The notes below the pieces were generated by a model. The model was not told where the DNA came from. It did not search any database and saw only the letters and a program-made list of their open reading frames with translations. The position numbers and the translations under genes were made by a program. From Streptomyces sp. 6-11-2 (GTDB lineage Bacteria > Actinomycetota > Actinomycetes > Streptomycetales > Streptomycetaceae): a DNA stretch of 64,000 nucleotides. The stretch lies in NCBI RefSeq assembly GCF_006540305.1, contig NZ_BJOR01000001.1, positions 62,001 to 126,000 on the forward strand. The letters run 5' to 3'. Of this stretch, positions 41,164 through 50,991 are shown in pieces (positions within the stretch are counted from its first letter, which is position 1; the number at the start of each line of letters is the position of its first letter).

Positions 41164-41859
41164 ATGACTCACTTCGTATTGGTGGCCGGCGCGTGGCTGG
41201 GTGCTTGGGCGTGGGACGAGGTCGTGCCCGGCCTGCGGGAGGCCGGGCACGACGTCCACGCCCTCACCCTCAGCGGTCTCGCCGAGAAGAGGGACCTGCC
41301 GGCCGGGCAGCGGACCCACGTCCAGGACATCGTCGGCCACGTGGAGCGCCACGATCTGCGGGACGCCGTCCTCGTCGGGCACAGCTACTCGGGCATCCCG
41401 GTCGGTCAGGCCGCCGAGCGGATCGGCGACAGGCTGCGGCGCGTTGTGTTCGTCGACTCCAACGTGCCACTGGACGGCAAGGCGTTCGTGTCGGGCATCG
41501 GCGGCGACCAGGTCCGCCGGGAGCTCGACGCGAACGACGGCACCTGGCCACCCCTCCCTCCGGACGACTACGCCGGCCAGGAGCTGACCGACGAGCAGAT
41601 CCAGCGCATCGTCACCGAGGGCACGCCGCACCCCGGCGCCTCGCTCACCGAACCGGCCGTGCTGAAGCGTCCGCTGGACGAGCTGCCCGCGACGTACGTC
41701 AAGTGCCTTCTGGACGGGGCCGAGCCGATGCCCGTCGTGGCCGAGGCGCTGAAGAGCGAGCGATGGGAGCTGGTGGAGATGGACACCGGCCACTGGCCGA
41801 TGTTCTCCCGGCCGGGCGAACTGGCCCGGATCCTGGTCGAGTCCGCGGCCGCGGACTGA
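41164..41859 (+). CDS. Alpha/beta hydrolase
   Basis: 231 aa with the compact fold of plant-esterase-like hydrolases: VLVAGAWLGAWAWDEVVPGL (oxyanion loop), VLVGHSYSGIPV (nucleophile Ser), VVFVDSNVP, and MDTGHWPMFSRPGELARIL (catalytic His). This subfamily includes salicylate/methyl-ester esterases and polyketide hydrolases. The substrate is unknown. ATG 41164 is directly where similarity begins. The FMN oxidase gene lies ~90 bp downstream on the same strand. Confidence 0.9.
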   Translation: MTHFVLVAGAWLGAWAWDEVVPGLREAGHDVHALTLSGLAEKRDLPAGQRTHVQDIVGHVERHDLRDAVLVGHSYSGIPVGQAAERIGDRLRRVVFVDSNVPLDGKAFVSGIGGDQVRRELDANDGTWPPLPPDDYAGQELTDEQIQRIVTEGTPHPGASLTEPAVLKRPLDELPATYVKCLLDGAEPMPVVAEALKSERWELVEMDTGHWPMFSRPGELARILVESAAAD

Positions 41860-41952
41860 CGAGCGGGCGGTCGGTTCCCGGAGGTGCCGGCCCGCGCCTA
41901 CCGGCCAGTATCGTCGGGTCACGCGCGTGACGGGCGACTTCGGGAGGGACGG

Positions 41953-43320
41953 ATGGCGAAGCACTGGGCGGACTTCCAGTACGAGATCTATCTCAACGGC
42001 ATGACGGGCGCGGTACCGCGGCTGCCCACCGACCTGACCCGCCTGGAGGAGCTGACCGGGCGACGGCTCGGCCCCGGCCCGATGGGCTATGTGACGGGCA
42101 GCGCGGGCAACGGCAGTACGGCGCGGGCCAACCGGGCCGCCCTGGACCGGCGCCGGATCGTGCCGCGCATGCTCCGGGACGTCCACGCGCGCGATCTGTC
42201 GGTGGAGGTGCTCGGCCGGACCCTGCCGGCCCCGCTGGCGCTGGCGCCGGTCGGGGTGCTGTCGATCCTGCACCCGGACGCGGAGCCGGCGGCGGCACGT
42301 GCCGCCGCGGCGCAGGGCGTGCCGTTCGTCCTGTCGTCGGCCTCCAGCACGCCCATGGAGCAGGTCGCCGAGGCGATGGGGGACGCCGAGCGCTGGTTCC
42401 AGCTGTACTGGGCCAAGGACCGCGAGGTGACCCGGAGCCTGTTGAGCCGGGCCGGGGCGTCCGGGTTCAGCGTCCTGGTGGTCACCCTGGACACACCGCT
42501 GCTGGCCTGGCGGCCCCGCGATCTGGACCAGGCGTACCTGCCGTTCCTGCACGGCGTGGGCACCGCCAACTACTTCTCCGACCCGGCCTTCCGGGCGGGT
42601 CTGGCGAAGCCGGTGCACGAGGATCCCAACGCGGCGGTGCTGCACTTCGTGGGCATGTTCGCCGACCCCGGCAAGACCTGGCCGGATCTGGCCTTCCTGC
42701 GGGAGAACTGGGACGGCCCGATCGTCCTGAAGGGCATCCTGCACCCCGACGACGCGCGCCTGGCCTCCGACGCCGGTATGGACGGCGTGGTGGTGTCGAA
42801 CCACGGCGGGCGCCAGGTGGCCGGCTCCGTCGCGGCCGCCGACGCGCTGCCCCGGGTGGCCGAGGCGGTCGGCGACCGGCTGACGGTCCTGTTCGACAGC
42901 GGTGTGCGCACCGGGGACGACATGTTCAAGGCGCTCGCCCTCGGTGCGCGGGCGGTGCTGCTGGGCCGGCCGTACGCGTACGGGCTCGGCCTGGACGGCC
43001 AGGCGGGCGTCGAGCACGTGATCCGCTGTCTGCTCGCGGAGTTCGACCTCACGCTCGCCCTGACGGGACACGCCGGGCCGGCCACGACCGCTCACATGGT
43101 GACGTCCGGCGGTGCGGCCCCGCGGGCGGACGGCGTGCCCGGCCCGGCGACCGACAGCGGCCCCGGAGTCACCGAAGCGGAGTCGGCCGCCCAGCGCTGC
43201 GCGGCCGTGCCGTCGCCGACCTTGACGACGATGTCCGCGTCCGCCTGCGGCGAGGCGGAGGTCAGGGCGAGTCCTTCACCCCAGCGGGGCAGCAACTCTC
43301 CGCGCGCGCCCACGTCGTAG
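41953..43320 (+). CDS. FMN-dependent alpha-hydroxy-acid oxidase (lactate 2-monooxygenase-like)
   Basis: 455 aa. The TIM-barrel flavoprotein motifs are present: LALAPVGVLSILHPDAEPAA, FQLYWAKDREVTRSLLSRAG, IVLKGILHPDDARLASDAGM, the active-site VVSNHGGRQVAGSVAAADAL (His base and Arg), and TVLFDSGVRTGDDMFKALAL. It oxidises L-lactate or a similar 2-hydroxy acid with O2. RBS GGGAGGGACGG precedes ATG 41953. The family part ends near FDLTLALTGHAGP; the frame then runs ~80 more residues through the antisense of the convergent gene to TAG 43320, a 229-bp overlap. The normal stop was probably lost. Confidence 0.85.
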   Translation: MAKHWADFQYEIYLNGMTGAVPRLPTDLTRLEELTGRRLGPGPMGYVTGSAGNGSTARANRAALDRRRIVPRMLRDVHARDLSVEVLGRTLPAPLALAPVGVLSILHPDAEPAAARAAAAQGVPFVLSSASSTPMEQVAEAMGDAERWFQLYWAKDREVTRSLLSRAGASGFSVLVVTLDTPLLAWRPRDLDQAYLPFLHGVGTANYFSDPAFRAGLAKPVHEDPNAAVLHFVGMFADPGKTWPDLAFLRENWDGPIVLKGILHPDDARLASDAGMDGVVVSNHGGRQVAGSVAAADALPRVAEAVGDRLTVLFDSGVRTGDDMFKALALGARAVLLGRPYAYGLGLDGQAGVEHVIRCLLAEFDLTLALTGHAGPATTAHMVTSGGAAPRADGVPGPATDSGPGVTEAESAAQRCAAVPSPTLTTMSASACGEAEVRASPSPQRGSNSPRAPTS

Positions 43321-44738
43321 CGCACGTCGGGGCCCCGCTCGTCACCGGCCTCCGCGCAGGTGCCGAGGACGACCACGCCCGCGTCCGCGTGCGAGTCCAG
43401 GCACAGCCCGGGGTCGGCGACGCTGCGCAGCAGCCCGTCGTCCTCCAGCGTCCACCGCTGGCTCCAGGCCGAGGAGCACTCGGCCAGTGCGGTGGCCGCT
43501 CCGGCCTTCGGCTCGCCCCGGACGGCCAGGCACAGGCCGGCCGCGATGTTGCGCAGCCGGGCCTCCTCGGTCGACGGGGACGGCAAGGCGGTGCCGGGTG
43601 CCGCGGAACCGCCGGACGGGGCCTCGGACCCGGCACCGTGCGCCGTGTCCCGCGTGCCGGACGCGCCGGTTGACGCGGCCGGGGCGGTGCCGTCGCCGTG
43701 CGACCACAGGCTGACGCCGAGCACGGTCGCGAGCAGGGAGGCGGAGACGAGGCCGAGACCGGTGCGCAGCGCCCGGGACGACCGCGGGCCGCCCGGGGCG
43801 CGGCGGACCGGAGCGGCGATCCGGGACAGCAGCCGGCGCCGGCCGGAGCCGGCCGACCGTCCCCCGCCGTGCCGGGCGGAGCCTTTCGTGCGCGCGGCGT
43901 GCCCGGCGCGGCCCGGGCGGGAGTCGACGTAGCGGCGGGCGCCCCAGCCGAGCACCGCCTCGGCGAGCAGCACGCCCGGTGCGTTCTCCACCTGGCCGAG
44001 CTGCACGGCGGCGTCGCGGCAGTAGCGGCAGTCGTCCAGATGCCGCTCGACGTCCGGCAGCAGGGCACCGCCGCGGCGGATCGGCACGTCGAGCAGCCGG
44101 TTGTAGAAGCGGCAGTCGTCGGTCGGCGCGAGGTCGCGGTGGGCGCGCACGCAGCCCTCGCGGAACTTGTCCCTGGCCTCCTCCAGGGTGCGGGAGGCGG
44201 TGTCGGGGTCCATGCCCAGCAACCCGGCCGGGACGCCGAGCGGTTCGGCCTCCACCTCGGTGTGCCACAGCAGGCACCGGGCGGCCGGGACGAGGCCCTC
44301 GAAGGACCGCTGGGCGAGCCGGCGGTTCTCCGGGACCAGGGTCGCGGCGGCCCGCATGCCCCGGCCACCGGCGGGTTTGTGCAGCTCGGGCAGGGCGGCG
44401 GACACGCGGTCCTCGGCGGCCCACAGCCGGACCGTGTCCCGCACGGTCAGCAGCAGCCGGGGGCGCAGCGCGGTGCCCGGCTCGCCCAGGGTCAGCCGGT
44501 CGAAGACCTGATGGAAGGCGGCCGAGGCCACCATGGCCGCGAGGGGCGCCGGGGAGGCGAGGCAGATCACCGCGTAGTCGTGGACCGGCTGCCAGTGGCG
44601 GGCGATCAGCAGGGCGACGCAGTGGCCGACTTCGTCGTCCGTGCTGCCGGTGAGCCGGGCGGCGAGGGATTCGTCGGACTCCCCGGGGATCCCGCCGGGC
44701 GGCGGGCTGGGAGGACGGGAGGGGTGGGGGGTGGGCAC
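43092..44738 (-). CDS. Fused ECF-sigma-like / zinc-finger / TM / ricin-lectin protein (paralogue 1)
   Basis: 548 aa from GTG 44738 (AGGAAG eight bases upstream). Order: sigma region 2-like helices (~40-120, HWQPVHDYAVICLASPAPLA), a sigma region 4-like HTH (~165-215, RSFEGLVPAARCLLWHTEVE, MDPDTASRTLEEARDKFREG), an anti-sigma-type zinc finger (HLDDCRYC, ~250), a basic linker, one TM helix (~350, GLGLVSASLLATVLGVSLW), then an extracellular ricin-type beta-trefoil (~410-530, NIAAGLCLAVRG, QRWTLEDDGLLRSVADPGLC, AAQRWAADS). It looks like a membrane-held transcription factor that senses carbohydrate. Its 3' end overlaps the FMN oxidase gene. A paralogue is at 55709. Confidence 0.8.
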   Translation of the reverse strand: MPTPHPSRPPSPPPGGIPGESDESLAARLTGSTDDEVGHCVALLIARHWQPVHDYAVICLASPAPLAAMVASAAFHQVFDRLTLGEPGTALRPRLLLTVRDTVRLWAAEDRVSAALPELHKPAGGRGMRAAATLVPENRRLAQRSFEGLVPAARCLLWHTEVEAEPLGVPAGLLGMDPDTASRTLEEARDKFREGCVRAHRDLAPTDDCRFYNRLLDVPIRRGGALLPDVERHLDDCRYCRDAAVQLGQVENAPGVLLAEAVLGWGARRYVDSRPGRAGHAARTKGSARHGGGRSAGSGRRRLLSRIAAPVRRAPGGPRSSRALRTGLGLVSASLLATVLGVSLWSHGDGTAPAASTGASGTRDTAHGAGSEAPSGGSAAPGTALPSPSTEEARLRNIAAGLCLAVRGEPKAGAATALAECSSAWSQRWTLEDDGLLRSVADPGLCLDSHADAGVVVLGTCAEAGDERGPDVRYDVGARGELLPRWGEGLALTSASPQADADIVVKVGDGTAAQRWAADSASVTPGPLSVAGPGTPSARGAAPPDVTM

Positions 44739-45200
44739 GAAGAGGCTTCCTTTGGTACGTACCTGTGTGGAGCGGGCCCGCGGGTCTGGCACACGGCCGG
44801 CGGACGAATCGGCTCGACTCCCCAACTGTCCCTTCAGGACCGGCCCTTGCCCACGCACGGGCCGCTCAGCCTTGCACAGCTCATTGACACACAACAAGAC
44901 ATCCCGACAACACGGGCATCATTGACGGAAATTCAGGAAGCGGGACGTCACCGGGCGCTGTGGGCGTACACCACCGAGCGGTGCACGCCTACGCGTTCCC
45001 GTCGTCGCCGTGCGCCCCGTGTGAAGCACGCGCACACATCGGCGCCGCGCACGCTCCCCGCGCGACCGGCCCGGGAGTGCACTGGTTTCGGCCTCTCCAG
45101 GGCCCGGCGCGGGACGTCGGCTCTCCTGCGCGCGCCGGGCCGCCGACCGTGTTCCTCCCGCCCCACGGCCGGCGGCCCCGGGGGCCTATGGCGAGCGGTG
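44739..45200. other. Intergenic, no confident gene
   Basis: It holds the 5' flank of the lectin-fusion gene, AT-richer text near 44878-44935 (CATTGACACACAACAAGACA, a possible promoter), and a GGGCCGCCG/CGGCGGCCC hairpin at 45137-45178 that may end the toxin-antitoxin transcript. Confidence 0.4.
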
Positions 45201-45578
45201 TCAGATCTCCCAGGAGCGCAGGCGGTCGGCGGCGCCGTAGACGTCGGCCTTGCCGGACATCAGGTCGCGGGTGAGGTCGACGAGCGCGCCGTAGGGCGGG
45301 TCGATGCCGACGCCGCTGACGAACATGTAGGCCACGGCCGTCGCGCAGGCGAAACGGGCGTTGGCCGACGGCAGGGGTTTGAGCACGGCGAGGGTGTGCA
45401 GCAGGGCGGCGGCCCGCCAGGCGGGATCCGAATTGACGCCGAGACGCGGCGGGTCGACACGGTGGCGGGCGACCGCGGCCACCAGGGCCGAGAAGTCGTC
45501 GACGGCGGGCTGGTCCGGCAGGACCTCCTCGTGGCGCTGGAGCAGCCAGGGCACGTCGATGTGGATGACGGGGGTCAT
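45201..45578 (-). CDS. Doc/Fic-like toxin with a degenerate active site
   Basis: 125 aa, similar in length and layout to Doc toxins: IHIDVPWLLQRHEEVLPDQP at the start, AAALLHTLAVLKPLPSANAR in the middle, and CATAVAYMFVSGVGIDPP afterwards. Doc/Fic enzymes need HPF-x-D/E-GN-K/G-R. Here the corresponding text is KPLPSANAR: the His and the acidic residue are gone while Asn and Arg remain. It may be an inactive relative or one with different chemistry. It starts three bases after the antitoxin stop, as in a normal antitoxin-toxin operon. Confidence 0.75.
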   Translation of the reverse strand: MTPVIHIDVPWLLQRHEEVLPDQPAVDDFSALVAAVARHRVDPPRLGVNSDPAWRAAALLHTLAVLKPLPSANARFACATAVAYMFVSGVGIDPPYGALVDLTRDLMSGKADVYGAADRLRSWEI

Positions 45579-45581
45579 CGG

Positions 45582-45827
45582 TCAGGCCGCCCGCCCCTCG
45601 CCCTTCGTGGCTGTCTCGTCCTCGGGAAAGGCCGTCGCGAACTCGTCCGCGTGGGCGGTGAAGAACCGCCGGAAGGCCTCGGCGCCCTCCTGGAGGGCCC
45701 GGTGCCGGGCTATGTCCGCGGCGGCGGCCTCGCGCACCAGTGCCTTCATCGACGTGCCGCGTTCCTTGGCGATCTGGCGCAGGTCCTCGAGCTCGCGGTC
45801 GCTGAACTCCACATTCAGAGCTGGCAT
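45582..45827 (-). CDS. Antitoxin-like RHH protein
   Basis: An 81-aa small protein starting MPALNVEFSDRELEDLRQIA followed by KERGTSMKALVREAAAADI, the strand-helix-helix pattern of ribbon-helix-helix antitoxins, and an acidic C-terminus that would wrap the toxin. ATG 45827 was chosen over an in-frame ATG three codons upstream because the RHH strand begins there. It precedes and probably neutralises the Doc-like protein and autoregulates the pair. Confidence 0.75.
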   Translation of the reverse strand: MPALNVEFSDRELEDLRQIAKERGTSMKALVREAAAADIARHRALQEGAEAFRRFFTAHADEFATAFPEDETATKGEGRAA

Positions 45828-45927
45828 GGTCCACACGGTACCGCGCGGGTACTTTCCCGTAAATATCCGCTGGTCACAGCGACGGGACAGCGGTACCGAG
45901 GGACGGATCCGCGGCAGTCGGGGCCGC

Positions 45928-45959
45928 GCGCCGCCGCTCCGCTGGGGACGCGGCGGCGC
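45928..45959. terminator. Hairpin after the cellulase gene
   Basis: GCGCCGCCG / CGGCGGCGC, a 9-bp perfect stem with a 14-base loop, starting 19 bp beyond the cellulase stop on the minus strand. Confidence 0.45.
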
Positions 45960-45977
45960 TCCTGCGGTCGGGCCCGC

Positions 45978-48260
45978 TCAGCCCCGTCCGGGGTGAGCGG
46001 GCGGCCCGGCCTGCCGGCCCTGGTCCGCCGCGAAGGAGGCCATCCAGGCCAGCGCCGCGTTCCAGTTGATGGCCGTCTCGTTGGTCGACCAGGACTCGAT
46101 GTCGTCGATGTAGCAGAACTGGCCCACGCAGCCCTGGAGTTTGCTCTGCGCGTACGGGTCCTGAATGCTGGAGTTGGCCCCGCCCGCGACGGTGCCCCTG
46201 GGCGGGTTCGGCAGGCTCGGCTCGAGCTCGTGGGCGTACCAGCGGCTGTGCTGGTTGTGGGAGCTGACCGTGCCGTAGCCGGTGACGTAGGAGATGTTGA
46301 GGGCGTTGCGGCCCAGGATGTAGTCCATGCTCTGCACCGCGCCGTCGCGGTACTTGGTGGCGCCGTCGAGGTCGTAGGCGGCGGCGAGGACGCGGGCGTT
46401 GTTGAGGATCTGGCTGTTGGAGCCCCAGTCGTACATGTTGTTCGCGGGCGCGTACGGCATGCCGTAGGGCTGCGCCTTCAGCGTGGCGAGGTACTTGTCC
46501 GCGCCCTTGATCACCGACTGGCGCACCTTCTCCCGGCCGGACAGCTTGCTCGGGACGGCGGCGAGGTCGAGGCGGGCCGGCACCGCGGTGGCGGCCCAGT
46601 CGAAGCTGACGCTGCCGAAGATGTCGGCCGTGTGCAGGGGGGACCTGGTCACGTAGTCGGCGAACTGCCGCTCACCGGTGGTGAGGTACAGCTCGGCGGC
46701 CGCCCAGTAGAACTCGTCGGTGGCGTTGTCGTCGGGGTAGGCGCCGCCGCCGATGCCGTCGTCCGGGTCCGGGTGGACGGCGGGATGGGCGAGGGCCGCG
46801 GTCCAGGCCGTGCGCGCGGCCCGCAGGGCCTTCGCCGCGAACGCACGGTCGTAGGGCTCGTAGAGGCGGGCCGCCTGCGCGGCCGTCGCCGCCAGGTTCA
46901 GGGTCGCCTCGGTGGTCGGCCGGTGCAGTTCGCGCTTCTGCGGGTCCTGGCTCGGCAGCAGAGGCAGCCCCGTCCACTGCTCGTCGTGGACCTTGCTGTG
47001 CGCCATGCCGGCCAGCGGCTTCCCGGCGGGCACCTGCATCTTCAGCAGGAACTCCAGCTCCCAGCGGGCCTCGTCCAGGATGTCGGGCACCTTGTTGCCG
47101 CTCTCCGGGAGGGCGAGCGTCCGGTCACCGAGGCTCGCGGGCCGGGCGGTGCGCGCGTGCAGGGTGCGCTCGTAGGTGCTCAGCAGTCCCCAGGTCGTGA
47201 TGCCGCCGTTGACGACGTACTTGCCGTGGTCGCCGGCGTCGTACCAGCCGCCGGTGACGTCCAGCGTGTAGTCGCACAGGCCCGGTTGGCAGGGCACCTT
47301 GGCGTCGCCCTGGTTGGGGGCGGCGTTCAGGTGGCCGGCCGGGCGGGCGTAGCCGGGCCGCAGGTCCTCGCGGATCGGGATGCCGCTGCGCTGGGTGTAG
47401 TAGTGCTTGAGCGAGTCCAGGCGGAGCTGGTCGTAGACACCGGCGCCGATGTCGAACGGGTGGCTCGTCTCGCCGTCGGCGACCAGCGTGAAGCCCTTGC
47501 CGCTCCCCTTGTAGGTGCCGAAGTCGATCGAGTGCACCCTCTGCCCCGAGGAGACGTCCGTGCCCCGCGGCGCGCTCCAGCCGTGGGCCACGACGGTCCC
47601 GCGGGCGTCGCGCAGCCGCCACGGCAGCTTGGCGCCGGCATCGGTGACCAGCGTGGCGTTCTTGGGGCCGCCGGGCAGATAGCCGACCTGGTTGACCCGT
47701 ACCCGCGGCCCGGTGTCGGGCTCGTACACCTCCGGCGGGACGCCGCCGAGGAGCGACACGTCGTCCAGGCAGAAGCGCCAGGGGTCCGCGGTGCCGCCGA
47801 GCTGGAAGGCGACCTGGCCCTGGGTGGTGTCGACGGGGGACGTGAAGGTGTAGGAGTAGGCGTTCCCCGAGACGCTCAGCTGCGGGCTCACCTCGAACCA
47901 GGTGTCGTACGGCGCCACCGAGAGCCCCGCGAGCGCCCGTACGACATGCCCGTCGGGGGTGCCGGTCGCCGTGAACGAGAGCCGGTAGGTCTCGCCCTTC
48001 ACCAGGGTGATGTCGTTCTGTCCGACGGCGGCGTCCCAGCGGTTGGCGGTCCCGCCGGGCACGTCCGCGCACAGCCGGCCGTCGGACAGGCCCGTGGTGA
48101 CGTTGCTGGTCGTCCACCACGGCTCGGCGGTGGTGTCGAAGGTGCCGTTCCTGACCTGCTCGACCTCGTCGGCCAGGGCCCGCGGGGCGGACGGCAGGGT
48201 GGTGAGGGCCGCCGCGAGCAGGGCTGCCACGGACAGCAGGGTGGTTCTGCGTCGTTTCAC
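45978..48260 (-). CDS. Secreted family 9 endoglucanase with N-terminal CBM
   Basis: 760 aa from GTG 48260 (GAGGAG upstream). Signal peptide ([20 protein letters not shown], cut near ALA), a CBM4/9-type module (~35-170, [33 protein letters not shown]), a CelD_N Ig-like domain (~180-275, [19 protein letters not shown]), then the GH9 (alpha/alpha)6 barrel (~280-750). Catalytic motifs are intact: [17 protein letters not shown] (Asp base), [11 protein letters not shown], and [18 protein letters not shown] (Glu acid). It degrades cellulose outside the cell. A perfect CebR operator lies 36 bp upstream of the start, so cellobiose induction is predicted. Confidence 0.95.
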   Translation of the reverse strand: MKRRRTTLLSVAALLAAALTTLPSAPRALADEVEQVRNGTFDTTAEPWWTTSNVTTGLSDGRLCADVPGGTANRWDAAVGQNDITLVKGETYRLSFTATGTPDGHVVRALAGLSVAPYDTWFEVSPQLSVSGNAYSYTFTSPVDTTQGQVAFQLGGTADPWRFCLDDVSLLGGVPPEVYEPDTGPRVRVNQVGYLPGGPKNATLVTDAGAKLPWRLRDARGTVVAHGWSAPRGTDVSSGQRVHSIDFGTYKGSGKGFTLVADGETSHPFDIGAGVYDQLRLDSLKHYYTQRSGIPIREDLRPGYARPAGHLNAAPNQGDAKVPCQPGLCDYTLDVTGGWYDAGDHGKYVVNGGITTWGLLSTYERTLHARTARPASLGDRTLALPESGNKVPDILDEARWELEFLLKMQVPAGKPLAGMAHSKVHDEQWTGLPLLPSQDPQKRELHRPTTEATLNLAATAAQAARLYEPYDRAFAAKALRAARTAWTAALAHPAVHPDPDDGIGGGAYPDDNATDEFYWAAAELYLTTGERQFADYVTRSPLHTADIFGSVSFDWAATAVPARLDLAAVPSKLSGREKVRQSVIKGADKYLATLKAQPYGMPYAPANNMYDWGSNSQILNNARVLAAAYDLDGATKYRDGAVQSMDYILGRNALNISYVTGYGTVSSHNQHSRWYAHELEPSLPNPPRGTVAGGANSSIQDPYAQSKLQGCVGQFCYIDDIESWSTNETAINWNAALAWMASFAADQGRQAGPPAHPGRG

Positions 48261-48296
48261 GTCTGAGCTCCTCGGAGGAGGTACGGGCGGCGCCCA

Positions 48297-48310
48297 TGGG
48301 AGCGCTCCCA
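48297..48310. promoter_or_regulatory. CebR operator
   Basis: TGGGAGCGCTCCCA, a perfect 14-bp palindrome identical to the known consensus for the LacI-family repressor CebR that controls cellulose and cello-oligosaccharide genes in Streptomyces. It sits in the spacer between the cellulase gene and a divergent regulator gene, 36 bp before the cellulase GTG. Confidence 0.9.
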
Positions 48311-48557
48311 AGGGTGAAGGCACCATGCTTGTTGCAGCCATGACATCCGTCAACGGTCCCGACGGGACGTGTTGCCTCCCGGGCCGCCGGCACGGCCTTC
48401 CCGCCGGACGGCCGCCCCGGCCTTCCCCCCGCGGCGCCGACGCGTCCGTCCCCGGCGCCGGCGCGCCGCGCGGCGATCCCCCTGCCGCGTGACCGCGTTC
48501 GACCGGCAGGGGGGTCGCCGTCCGTACGGCGCCGGTACGCACTAGGCTGGAACGGAA

Positions 48558-50978
48558 GTGACGCACCTGTTCACTGTGAGTGTGCGCGATGGAGTGGCGA
48601 CGATGAGCCCCGTGTATCCGTTCGACGATGCCGCCACGGCTCGGGCCGTCATCGACGAGCACGGCGTCCTCGTCGAATGGAACGAGGGCGCGCGCCGGCT
48701 GCTCGGCTGGGCGCCCGAGGAGGTGCTGGGCGAGCGGGCCGCGACCCTGCTGGCCGACGGCCCGGACACCCCTCTTCCCGACGAGCCGCGCTGGAACGGC
48801 ACGCTGACCGTGCGTCACCGCGACGGGCGTGCCGTGCCCGTCTGGGTCCTGGCCCACCACCGGCGCCCCGAGGACGGCGGCAACTGGCTCCTGGTCACCC
48901 CGCTGGAGGGCGGCGGGCCCCCGGACCCCGACGACCCGCTGGTCCGGGCCGAGCTCATGCAGTCCCCCTGCGCCGTGGCGATCTACGACGAGCGGCTGCG
49001 GCTGCACGGGATGAACGCCGCCATGGCGGACGTGCTCGGGGTGCCGGCCGATCGGCTGCGGGGCCTGCGCCTCTCCGAGATCGGCGGCCGCCGGCAGAGC
49101 GAGGACTTCGAGCGGCACATGCACCGGGTCCTCACCACCGGCCGGGGGAACGACGTGCGGACATATGTGCCGATAGGCGGCGACGGCCAGGTGACCGCCT
49201 GGCTGGCCCGGATGTCCCCGATCACCGACCGGCAGGGACGGGTGCGCGGGGTGTGCGTCGCCGCGCACGACTTCACCGAGCAGTACCGGGCGCGCGAACG
49301 GCTGCAACTGGTCAACGAGGCGAGTGTCCGCATCGGCACCACCCTCGACGTCGCCCGGACGGCGCAGGAACTCGCCGACGTCTGCGTCCCGGCCCTCGCC
49401 GACTTCGTCAGCGTCGACCTGCTGGATCCGCCCGAGCACGGCGGGGAACCGCTCACCGGGCCGGTGACGATGCCGGTCGTGCTGCGCCGGGCCGCCCACC
49501 GCTCCGTCAACGCGGGCAGCCCGGAGGCGCTGGCCGTCGCCGGGCGGACCGAGCTGTACCCGGCCACCTCCCCACAGGGCGCCTCCCTGGTCACGGGCCA
49601 CTCCGTGGTGATCTCCAAGGAGTCGGGCGACCTCGAGAAGTGGCTGTCCTGGGACCCGGTGCGCCGCCTGCACGCCCGCGAACTCGGCGTCCACGCTACG
49701 ATGTCCGTGCCGATCCGGGCCAGGGGCGTGACCCTCGGGGTCGCCGTGTTCACCCGGTTCCGGCAGCCCGCCCCGTTCATGCCCGACGACGTGCTGCTGG
49801 CCGAGGAGGTCACGGCCCGCGCCGCCGTCTGCGTCGACAACGCCCGGCGCTACTCCCGCGAGCGGGAGACCGCCCTCGCCCTCCAGCGCAGCCTGCTGCC
49901 GCGCAGCCTGCCGCGGACCGCCGCGGTGGAAGCGGCCTCCCGCTACCTCCCGGCGGCCCGGGCCGGGGTGGGCGGCGACTGGTTCGACGTGATCCCGCTG
50001 TCCGGGACGCGGGTCGCCCTGGTCGTCGGGGACGTCCTCGGGCACGGCGTGCAGGCCTCGGCCAGCATGGGCCGGCTGCGCACCGCCGTACGCACCCTCG
50101 CCGACATCGATCTCGCCCCGGACGAGCTGCTCACCCATCTGGACGACGTGGTGGCCCGGTTGTCCGCCGAGGCCGGGGCCGAGGGACGGCCCGGCGAGGT
50201 CGGCGCGACCTGTCTGTACGCGGTGTACGACCCGGTCTCCCAGCGCTGCACGCTCGCCCGCGCCGGGCACCCGCCGCCGGTGCTGGTCCCGCCGGACGGC
50301 CCGCCCCGCCGGGTCGAGCTGCCCTCCGGTCCGCCGCTGGGCCTGGGCGGGCTGCCGTTCGAGAGCGTCGAGCTCCAACTGCCGGAAGGCAGCGTGCTGT
50401 CCTTCTACACCGACGGACTGGTCGAGAGCCGCGAGCGGGAAACCGACGCCGGGCACCGGCTGCTGTGCGAGGCGCTGGCCGCCCGCAGCGGCTCGCTGGA
50501 GGAGATCTGCGACCGCGTCCTGCACACCCTGCTGCCGGCGGGCGGCGCCTCCGACGACGCGGCGCTGCTGCTGGCCCGCACCCGCGCCCTGCCGCCCTCC
50601 CAGGTGGCGACCTGGGAGATCCCCGCCGACCCGTCACTGGTCGCGCCGGTCCGCAAGCAGGTCGTCGACCGGCTCGACGACTGGGGGCTGAGCGAGGCCG
50701 CGTTCACCACCGAACTGGTGGTCAGCGAGCTGGTCACCAACGCGATCCGGTACGGCACCCCGCCCATACGGCTCCGGCTCATCCACGACGAGTCGCACCT
50801 GACCTGCGAGGTGTCCGACACCACCCACACCGCTCCGCACCTGCGCCGTGCCAAGACCTGGGACGAGGGCGGCCGCGGCCTGCTGCTGGTCGCCCAGCTC
50901 ACCCGGAGGTGGGGCAGCAGGCACACCGCCGAGGGCAAGACGATCTGGGCGGAGCTCAGCCTGCTCGACGACGAGTGA
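48558..50978 (+). CDS. PAS/GAF/SpoIIE phosphatase with a C-terminal HATPase_c domain
   Basis: 806 aa from GTG 48558 (ATG 48603 with GGAG upstream is an equal candidate). Order: PAS (~15-110, [20 protein letters not shown]), second PAS (~130-250), GAF (~260-430), SpoIIE/PP2C (~450-660, [53 protein letters not shown]) and HATPase (~680-800, [31 protein letters not shown]). Predicted to control an anti-sigma/anti-anti-sigma switch in response to a PAS/GAF signal. It is divergent from the cellulase gene and shares its CebR-boxed spacer; its stop is 13 bp from the convergent sigma gene. Confidence 0.9.
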   Translation: MTHLFTVSVRDGVATMSPVYPFDDAATARAVIDEHGVLVEWNEGARRLLGWAPEEVLGERAATLLADGPDTPLPDEPRWNGTLTVRHRDGRAVPVWVLAHHRRPEDGGNWLLVTPLEGGGPPDPDDPLVRAELMQSPCAVAIYDERLRLHGMNAAMADVLGVPADRLRGLRLSEIGGRRQSEDFERHMHRVLTTGRGNDVRTYVPIGGDGQVTAWLARMSPITDRQGRVRGVCVAAHDFTEQYRARERLQLVNEASVRIGTTLDVARTAQELADVCVPALADFVSVDLLDPPEHGGEPLTGPVTMPVVLRRAAHRSVNAGSPEALAVAGRTELYPATSPQGASLVTGHSVVISKESGDLEKWLSWDPVRRLHARELGVHATMSVPIRARGVTLGVAVFTRFRQPAPFMPDDVLLAEEVTARAAVCVDNARRYSRERETALALQRSLLPRSLPRTAAVEAASRYLPAARAGVGGDWFDVIPLSGTRVALVVGDVLGHGVQASASMGRLRTAVRTLADIDLAPDELLTHLDDVVARLSAEAGAEGRPGEVGATCLYAVYDPVSQRCTLARAGHPPPVLVPPDGPPRRVELPSGPPLGLGGLPFESVELQLPEGSVLSFYTDGLVESRERETDAGHRLLCEALAARSGSLEEICDRVLHTLLPAGGASDDAALLLARTRALPPSQVATWEIPADPSLVAPVRKQVVDRLDDWGLSEAAFTTELVVSELVTNAIRYGTPPIRLRLIHDESHLTCEVSDTTHTAPHLRRAKTWDEGGRGLLLVAQLTRRWGSRHTAEGKTIWAELSLLDDE

Positions 50979-50991
50979 GCCCGGCCGGACC

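Noticed and set aside
43698..48266. 1,522-codon plus-strand open frame
   Set aside because: It is antisense to the lectin fusion, toxin-antitoxin and cellulase genes, with His/Gly/Arg-rich shadow composition.
45978..50525. 1,515-codon minus-strand frame running through the cellulase and beyond
   Set aside because: The part above 48260 is antisense of the PAS/GAF/SpoIIE gene; the cellulase signal peptide and RBS fix its start at 48260.
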